19,036 nt of DNA from an uncultured Clostridia bacterium (GTDB lineage Bacteria; Bacillota; Clostridia; TANB77; CAG-508). The stretch is from contig CAKPJK010000029.1 in assembly GCA_934162615.1 (NCBI GenBank), positions 1 through 19,036 of the forward strand, given 5' to 3'. Of this stretch, positions 14,215-19,036 are shown in pieces. Under the pieces are notes generated by a model, which made no database searches, was not told the origin of the DNA, and was given only the letters and a program-made list of their open reading frames with translations. The first letter of the stretch is position 1, and the number at the start of each line of letters is the position of its first letter. The position numbers were made by a program, and so were the translations under genes.

Positions 14215-15408
14215 ATGAGATATGAGGATATGGCAATAAGTGTAACTGAGTTAAATAGTTATATAAAAAATAAAATTGCTGATGATGAATATTTGAATAA
14301 TGTTTTGATAAAAGGGGAAATATCAAACTTTAAAAATCATTATACAGGGCATATGTATTTTACGCTAAAAGATGAAAATTCATTAATCAAATGTGTAATG
14401 TTTAAAACATATGCTCAAAAACTTGATTTTATGCCAAAAGATGGAATGAAAGTTTTTGTACTTGGTGGTGTATCAGTTTTTGAAAGAGATGGTGTATATC
14501 AAATTTATGTAAAAGCAATGCAGGAAGACGGTGTAGGGGTTTTATATAAAAAATATGAAGAACTTAAACAAAGGTTAGAGCAAGAAGGATATTTTGCAGA
14601 AGAACATAAAAAAGCAATACCACAAATGCCTAAAATAATAGGTGTTTTAACATCACAAACAGGCTCAGTAATAAGAGATATAATTAATGTAAGTACACGT
14701 AGAAATCCAAATGTAAATATTAGATTATATCCTGTACCGGTACAAGGTGAAGGGGCAGCAGAAAAAATAGCAGATGGTATAAAATTTATGAACAAAAACC
14801 AATTAGCAGATGTTTTAATTCTTGCAAGAGGTGGTGGTTCATTAGAAGATTTATGGCCATTTAACGAAGAAATTGTTGCACATGCAATTTATAATTCAGA
14901 AATACCTGTAATTTCTGCAGTAGGACATGAAACAGATTTTTCAATATCAGACTTTGTAGCAGATTTGCGAGCACCAACACCATCTGCAGCAGCAGAACTT
15001 GCGGTACCTGATGTGTACGAGGTTAAACAAAAAATAAATTCATATCAAAATAGACTGAGATTAAGTTTAGTAAAAAAAGTTGAAATAATGAAATTAAGAT
15101 ATGAAAAATGTATGTCAAGTAGAGTGTTTAAAGAGCCTTTAAGAAATATAAATGATAATTATTTAAAGATAGATACATATATTAAAAAATTAGAAAATAT
15201 TATTAAAACAAAACAAAAAGAAGAAAAAACTAAGTATGTGGAATTAGTTGCAAAACTTGATACATTAAGTCCTTTAAAAACATTGACAAGAGGATATTCT
15301 TTAGTTGAAAAAAATAATAATATAATAAAGAGTGCAAAAGATGTAAATACAGGAGATAAAATAGATTTAAAATTTTCAGATGGAACAAAACAGGCTGAAA
15401 TTTTATAG
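14215..15408 (+). CDS. xseA: Exodeoxyribonuclease VII large subunit
   Basis: It is the catalytic subunit of ExoVII, a single-strand-specific exonuclease acting from both DNA ends. ATG 14215 is preferred; its SD AAAGGAA (14199-14205) lies inside the end of nusB, while ATG 14230 has no suitably spaced SD. The 397-residue product has the N-terminal OB-fold (about 8-105, with LIKGEISNFKNHYTGHMYFTL split over 31-51). Catalytic-domain motifs follow: ARGGGSLEDLWPFNEE (204-219), then SAVGHETDFSISDF (234-247) and LRAPTPSAAAEL (251-262). A coiled-coil region (about 265-345) precedes the C-terminal TRGYSLVE segment. It is somewhat shorter than the E. coli enzyme, as in many Bacillota. Confidence 0.97.
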   Translation: MRYEDMAISVTELNSYIKNKIADDEYLNNVLIKGEISNFKNHYTGHMYFTLKDENSLIKCVMFKTYAQKLDFMPKDGMKVFVLGGVSVFERDGVYQIYVKAMQEDGVGVLYKKYEELKQRLEQEGYFAEEHKKAIPQMPKIIGVLTSQTGSVIRDIINVSTRRNPNVNIRLYPVPVQGEGAAEKIADGIKFMNKNQLADVLILARGGGSLEDLWPFNEEIVAHAIYNSEIPVISAVGHETDFSISDFVADLRAPTPSAAAELAVPDVYEVKQKINSYQNRLRLSLVKKVEIMKLRYEKCMSSRVFKEPLRNINDNYLKIDTYIKKLENIIKTKQKEEKTKYVELVAKLDTLSPLKTLTRGYSLVEKNNNIIKSAKDVNTGDKIDLKFSDGTKQAEIL

Positions 15409-15421
15409 AAAGGAAATTAAA

Positions 15422-15658
15422 ATGACAAATGGCGCAAAAATTTTAATAACTATTACTACAATAATAACATTAATAATTGTGGTTAAAGTAAAAATGAATA
15501 ATAAAGAAGAAAAAAATACAAATAATAAAACACAAATGAATATGGTTCAATATATTGAAGAATATGAAAAAAAGAATACATCAGATAATGAAAACACAAA
15601 TAATATTGAGAATAACACATTAATTAATAACGTTTTAAATACTACTGAAAACAAATAA
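15422..15658 (+). CDS. Small single-pass membrane protein between xseA and xseB
   Basis: I do not recognise this 78-residue protein. ATG 15422 follows the SD AAAGGAAA (15409-15416), 5 bases away and directly after the xseA stop, which supports real, coupled translation. One membrane helix spans about residues 7-23 (ILITITTIITLIIVV). The rest is a hydrophilic, Asn/Glu/Lys-rich, probably disordered tail with MVQYIEEYEKK near the middle. The xseB SD overlaps its end. It may be a small membrane-tethered accessory protein or a lineage-specific ORF; no function can be assigned. Confidence 0.65.
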   Translation: MTNGAKILITITTIITLIIVVKVKMNNKEEKNTNNKTQMNMVQYIEEYEKKNTSDNENTNNIENNTLINNVLNTTENK

Positions 15659-15674
15659 AGGAAAGGAAAAGAAA

Positions 15675-15899
15675 ATGACAACAGCAAATTTTGAGAAAAA
15701 TATGAGTGACTTAGAAAATATAGTAACAGAATTAGAAAAAGGCGATTTGAATTTAGACGAATCAATATCTAAATTTGAAGAAGGAATAAAAATATCAAAA
15801 CAATGTAATAAAATTTTAGAAAATGCAGAAAAGAAAATAACCATTTTACTTGAAAACGATGGAGAGGTAAAAGAGGAAAATTTTGTATCTGAAGAATAA
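15675..15899 (+). CDS. xseB: Exodeoxyribonuclease VII small subunit
   Basis: It is the small regulatory subunit of ExoVII; several copies bind the coiled-coil stalk of each XseA. ATG 15675 follows AAAGGAAAGG (15657-15666). The 74-residue product is helical with FEKNMSDLENIVTELEKGDL, LDESISKFEEGIKISKQCNKIL and AEKKI, the family pattern of two helices. An acidic tail of about 15 residues ends the protein. Placement after xseA is standard, apart from the small membrane ORF between them. The stop codon overlaps the next gene's SD. Confidence 0.95.
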   Translation: MTTANFEKNMSDLENIVTELEKGDLNLDESISKFEEGIKISKQCNKILENAEKKITILLENDGEVKEENFVSEE

Positions 15900-15910
15900 G
15901 GAGAATGACA

Positions 15911-16351
15911 GTGAATAGTTTTAACCAATTTATTCAAAATAAATATATATATATACCATTTTTATTATGGTTTTTTATCCAATTATATAAAGTTATACAT
16001 GATTTAATAACAACAAAAAAATTTAATTTTAAGAGAATAATAGGTGCAGGTGGTATGCCTAGTTCACACTCTGCAATAGTAGTGTCTTTGGCAACCTTAA
16101 TAGGTAAATACCAAGGAGTTGATACACCAATATTCGCATTAGCATTAATAATGGCATTTGTTGTTATGTATGACGCATGTGGAGTTAGAAGAGCGGCAGG
16201 TAAACAAGCAGCATTATTAAATAAAATAATAGAAACACCAGGTCTCACAGGTGTTCAAGTTTCAGAGAGATTAGTAGAAGTTTTAGGACATACGCCTATC
16301 CAAGTTTTTGTGGGTGCACTGCTTGGGATTGTAGTGGGAATTATAGCATAA
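15911..16351 (+). CDS. Divergent PAP2 family membrane protein
   Basis: GTG 15911 is the likely start: AAGGAG (15898-15903) is 7 bases from it but only 1 from the in-frame ATG 15905. The 146-residue product has membrane helices at about 14-27, 54-64, 73-90 and 128-145. It carries GAGGMPSSHSA (45-55) and MYDACGVRRAAGKQA (86-100), which are signatures of the divergent PAP2 (DUF212, YuiD-like) family. The SSHSA box parallels the phosphatase motif of classical PAP2 enzymes, so action on a lipid or prenyl phosphate is possible but unproven. It sits at the end of the exonuclease VII genes, its SD overlapping the xseB stop. Confidence 0.9.
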   Translation: MNSFNQFIQNKYIYIPFLLWFFIQLYKVIHDLITTKKFNFKRIIGAGGMPSSHSAIVVSLATLIGKYQGVDTPIFALALIMAFVVMYDACGVRRAAGKQAALLNKIIETPGLTGVQVSERLVEVLGHTPIQVFVGALLGIVVGIIA

Positions 16352-16360
16352 AAAATATGG

Positions 16361-16402
16361 GACGGTTACTTTGGGATAAAAATGTCTAAAGCAATCGTCT
16401 TT
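16361..16402 (+). terminator. Weak terminator or attenuator-like hairpin before fhs
   Basis: GACGGTTACTTTGG (16361-16374) pairs with CTAAAGCAATCGTC (16386-16399) over 13 of 14 positions, counting two G-T pairs. Only TTT follows before A. It could reduce read-through into fhs without fully stopping it. Confidence 0.45.
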
Positions 16403-16432
16403 AAAATAATGAAAAAAGAGAGGTGCGGATCG

Positions 16433-18109
16433 ATGACAGATATTGAAATCGCAGAAAAAGTGGAATTAGAAAAAATAGATAAAATAGCAAAAAAATTAAA
16501 TATAGATGAAGACGACATAGAATGCTATGGAAAATATAAGGCTAAGATTTCTAATAAAGTATATAAAAAGTTAGAAGATAAAAAAGATGGAAAATTAATA
16601 CTTGTAACTGCAATAAATCCAACACCATTGGGTGAAGGAAAAACAACGGTTTCAATAGCTATTGCAGACGGTCTTTCTAGAATAGGAAAAAAATCAATAT
16701 TAGCCTTAAGAGAACCATCACTAGGACCAGTGTTTGGAATAAAAGGGGGAGCAACCGGAGGCGGATATGTCCAAGTAGCTCCAATGGAAGACATAAATCT
16801 TCACTTTACAGGTGATATCCATGCAATAACGTCTGCAAACAATTTGCTATCAAGCATAATAGATAATCACATTTATTTTGGTAATGAGCTTGATATACAA
16901 GAAGTAACATGGAAGAGATGTGTAGATTTAAATGACCGACAATTAAGAAAAGTGGAAACTGGACTTTCAGGAGAAAAAAATATAGTTCCAAGAGAAGATG
17001 GTTTTGACATTTCTGTTGCATCTGAAATAATGGCCATATTATGCTTGGCAGAAAACATGGAAGATTTAAAAGAAAAACTTGGAAATATAATAATTGGTTA
17101 CAATTCAAAAGAAGAACCTGTATATGCAAAAAATTTGAATGCACAAGGTGCAATGGCAGTTCTTTTAAAGGATGCGATAAAGCCTAACTTGGTTCAAACA
17201 TTAGAACATACACCTGCAATAATTCATGGTGGACCTTTTGCAAATATTGCACATGGATGTAATAGTATAATTGCTACAAAAATGGCAATGAAGTTGGCAG
17301 ATTATACAATTACAGAAGCAGGATTTGGCGCAGATTTAGGTGCAGAAAAATTTATGGATATAAAATGCAGAAAAGCAGGAATAAGACCTGATGCGGTTGT
17401 TATTGTTGCAACAATAAAGGCATTAAAATACCATGGTGGAGTTGAAAAAGATAAAATCCAAGAAGAAAATATTGCAGGATTACAACATGGAATGGATAAT
17501 TTATTTAGGCATATAGAAAATTTAAAAGATAAATTTGGATTAAATGTAATTGTTGCAATAAATAAATATAACACAGATGCCGTAACAGAAATAGAGTATG
17601 TACAAAAAACTTTGAAAGAAAAAAATATTGATGTAAGTCTTGTAGAAGGCTGGGCAAAAGGTGGAGAAGGTGCTATAGACATTGCTCAAAAAATAGTAAA
17701 TATTGTTGAGAAAAAAAATAGTGAAAAAGAAAAAAATGAAAAATTTATTTATGATTTATCAGATGGAATAAAAGAAAAAATTGAGAAAGTTGCAAAAGAA
17801 ATTTATGGCGCAGAAGGTGTGGAATTTAAAGAAGAAGCACTTGCAAAAATTGAAAGAATAGAAAAAATGGGATACAAAGAATTACCTGTATGTATTGCAA
17901 AAACTCAATATTCATTTTCAGATGATAGCAAAAATTTGGAATGTAAAGAGCCTTTTAAAATTACAATTAGAGAGATTAATTTAAAATCAGGTGCAGGATT
18001 TGTGGTTGCAATTGCAGGAAAAATAATGACCATGCCCGGATTACCAAGGATTCCAGCAGCAGAACAAATTGATATAGATAATAATGGAATAATTGTTGGG
18101 ATTTTTTAA
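16433..18109 (+). CDS. fhs: Formate-tetrahydrofolate ligase
   Basis: It makes 10-formyl-tetrahydrofolate from formate, ATP and tetrahydrofolate, feeding purine synthesis, Met-tRNA formylation (fmt in this window) and, in acetogens, the Wood-Ljungdahl methyl branch. The start is ATG 16433, 8 bases after GAGAGGTG (16418-16424); the frame extends to ATG 16382, but that would add 17 residues absent from the family. The 558-residue product has the P-loop TPLGEGKTT (64-72), then EPSLGPVFGIKGGATGGGYV, a GDIHAITSANN segment, and the C-terminal TMPGLPRIPAAE. All match Fhs at its normal length. A hairpin separates it from the gene upstream, and no clear terminator follows it before the next promoter. 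Confidence 0.97.
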   Translation: MTDIEIAEKVELEKIDKIAKKLNIDEDDIECYGKYKAKISNKVYKKLEDKKDGKLILVTAINPTPLGEGKTTVSIAIADGLSRIGKKSILALREPSLGPVFGIKGGATGGGYVQVAPMEDINLHFTGDIHAITSANNLLSSIIDNHIYFGNELDIQEVTWKRCVDLNDRQLRKVETGLSGEKNIVPREDGFDISVASEIMAILCLAENMEDLKEKLGNIIIGYNSKEEPVYAKNLNAQGAMAVLLKDAIKPNLVQTLEHTPAIIHGGPFANIAHGCNSIIATKMAMKLADYTITEAGFGADLGAEKFMDIKCRKAGIRPDAVVIVATIKALKYHGGVEKDKIQEENIAGLQHGMDNLFRHIENLKDKFGLNVIVAINKYNTDAVTEIEYVQKTLKEKNIDVSLVEGWAKGGEGAIDIAQKIVNIVEKKNSEKEKNEKFIYDLSDGIKEKIEKVAKEIYGAEGVEFKEEALAKIERIEKMGYKELPVCIAKTQYSFSDDSKNLECKEPFKITIREINLKSGAGFVVAIAGKIMTMPGLPRIPAAEQIDIDNNGIIVGIF

Positions 18110-18115
18110 ATATTA

Positions 18116-18124
18116 TGTTATACT
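18116..18124 (+). promoter_or_regulatory. Possible extended -10 promoter of the second pilin-leader gene
   Basis: TGTTATACT is TGN plus a near-consensus -10 box, 60 bases before the ATG at 18184. No good -35 lies at the normal distance. A second TATACT at 18163-18168 is too close to the SD. Confidence 0.4.
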
Positions 18125-18169
18125 TTAGATTAGATAAAATATGATGGCAGAATGAGGTATTATATACTT

Positions 18170-18175
18170 AGGAGG
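18170..18175 (+). promoter_or_regulatory. Strong ribosome binding site for the ORF entering the AC tract
   Basis: AGGAGG lies 8 bases before ATG 18184. This is among the best SD sites in the window, yet it leads to an ORF that ends before the pilin-like frame. Confidence 0.8.
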
Positions 18176-18183
18176 AAACAAAG

Positions 18184-18271
<88 letters not shown>

Positions 18272-18294
<23 letters not shown>

Positions 18295-19036
18295 AAAACA
18301 AAGTGGAATAACAACAGTAGCACTTGTAGTAACAATAATAGTATTATTATTGTTATCAGCTATATCTATACAAGCTTTTACAGGAAGTGGACTATTTAAA
18401 CAGGCAAAACAGGCAAAATTACAAGCAAAAAGAAGCCAAGTAGTTGAGTGGTTAGGACTAAAATTAATGGAAGAACAGGGAACAACAACTACAAAGACCG
18501 AAAAGCAGATAATAGAGTCTACCAAGGAAAATGTAGAAAAAAATAAAGGACAGCTAGAAGAACTTGGAAAAGTGGATGGAATAGAAGAAGTAAAAACAGA
18601 AGAAGATGGAGAAGAAGTTCCACCATATTTTTATGTAACAGTAGATAACGATGTGTACAAAGTAGAAGGAAAAGGAACGAACTTTATAGGCGAAAAAGGA
18701 GAATTTCCGCCAGTTATAAAAATAACAAAAATTATAAATACAACAAATTCAATAACAGTAACAGTAAAGACATTAAGAAATGAAGGTGGAAAAGTACAGT
18801 ATTATCTAAAAGGTGATAAGTACACAGATTATAAGTTAATAAATGAAAGTAATGAAAATACATATACTTTTAGTGGACTAAAGCAAGGTGTTAATTATAG
18901 TATAAAGATTATTGCAATAGCCACAAATAAGAAAACGGCAGAGGTAACAGGTGAACAAACAACAGGAAAAGTAAAAGATTTAACAAAAGCAGACTTAGAC
19001 TTTACATATTCACCATCAGCAACATGGACAAACAGT
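18272..19036 (+). CDS. Pilin-leader protein with fibronectin III-like domain, start unresolved, 3' end outside
   Basis: The frame is open from just after TAG 18269-18271 to the window edge, 255 codons. It begins KIYENGIRKQSG, then ITTVALVVTI and a hydrophobic helix, a class III prepilin signal with Ala instead of Glu at mature position 5, as in the gene at 4030. Next come a helical stalk (LFKQAKQAKLQAK), a charged linker and, from about residue 148, a fibronectin III-like domain (ITVTVKTL, YTFSGLKQGVNYSIKIIAIA). No ATG, GTG or TTG start exists upstream of the leader in this frame. The TAG stands where an ATG would restore MKIYENG, so the gene may be silent, decayed or mis-assembled. Rare ATA (18275) or ATT (18290) starts are possible but poorly supported. 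A surface-adhesin role is inferred. Confidence 0.6.

Noticed and set aside
16352..16432. Riboswitch (for example tetrahydrofolate type) upstream of fhs
   Set aside because: Only one simple hairpin is present; the leader is too short and lacks a multi-helix junction.
16382..16432. N-terminal extension of Fhs from ATG 16382
   Set aside because: It would add 17 residues absent from the family and overlap the hairpin; the SD at 16418-16424 fits ATG 16433.

Overview
The window is AT-rich DNA with every protein gene on the + strand. It has strong Shine-Dalgarno (SD) sites, frequent TTG/GTG starts, CCA-encoding tRNA genes and Bacillota-type gene order. This fits a low-GC Bacillota, most likely an uncultured gut-type Clostridia lineage; the lineage is inferred from gene content and style, not from a marker tree.

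Layout. 1-203: the 3' end of a GGGtGRT-family gene and its terminator. 330-578: a consensus promoter, tRNA-His(GUG), tRNA-Gln(UUG) and a terminator. 703-1089: a small four-helix membrane protein of TIGR04086 type. 1153-3779: a self-contained exported-protein operon. Its perfect TTGACA-17-TATAAT promoter has two Spo0A-box-like TTGTCG sites upstream, followed by four genes for TasA/camelysin-like or Ig-like exported proteins and a terminator. 3799-3971: a single tRNA-Gln(CUG) gene. 4030-6120: a large protein with a pilin-type N-terminus and an apparent C-type-lectin/formylglycine-generating-enzyme-like C-terminus.

6231-12207 is a housekeeping operon, priA-def-X-fmt (replication restart, N-formyl-Met removal, initiator tRNA formylation). 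X is a 687-residue protein built from about ten helix-turn-helix-like repeats. 12151-18109 runs Asp23/Gls24-amaP-DUF2273-nusB-xseA-small membrane ORF-xseB-divergent PAP2-fhs. It covers an envelope-associated Asp23 module, transcription antitermination, exonuclease VII, a membrane phosphatase-like protein and one-carbon metabolism.

18116-19036: the start of a second pilin-type gene with a fibronectin III-like domain, running off the window. Its 5' end contains an (AC)18 dinucleotide tract. A short ORF with the good SD and ATG runs through the tract, but all three reading frames meet a stop codon between the tract and the pilin-like reading frame. This makes it the clearest candidate for phase variation, gene decay or misassembly.

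The most interesting items are the tandem-HTH protein between def and fmt, the (AC)18 tract, the putative Spo0A-type control of the exported-protein operon, and the pilin-leader fusion proteins. I see no CRISPR array, insertion sequence, transposase, integrase or reverse transcriptase. No gene-free stretch exceeds 300 bases; the longest is 1090-1332, described below.
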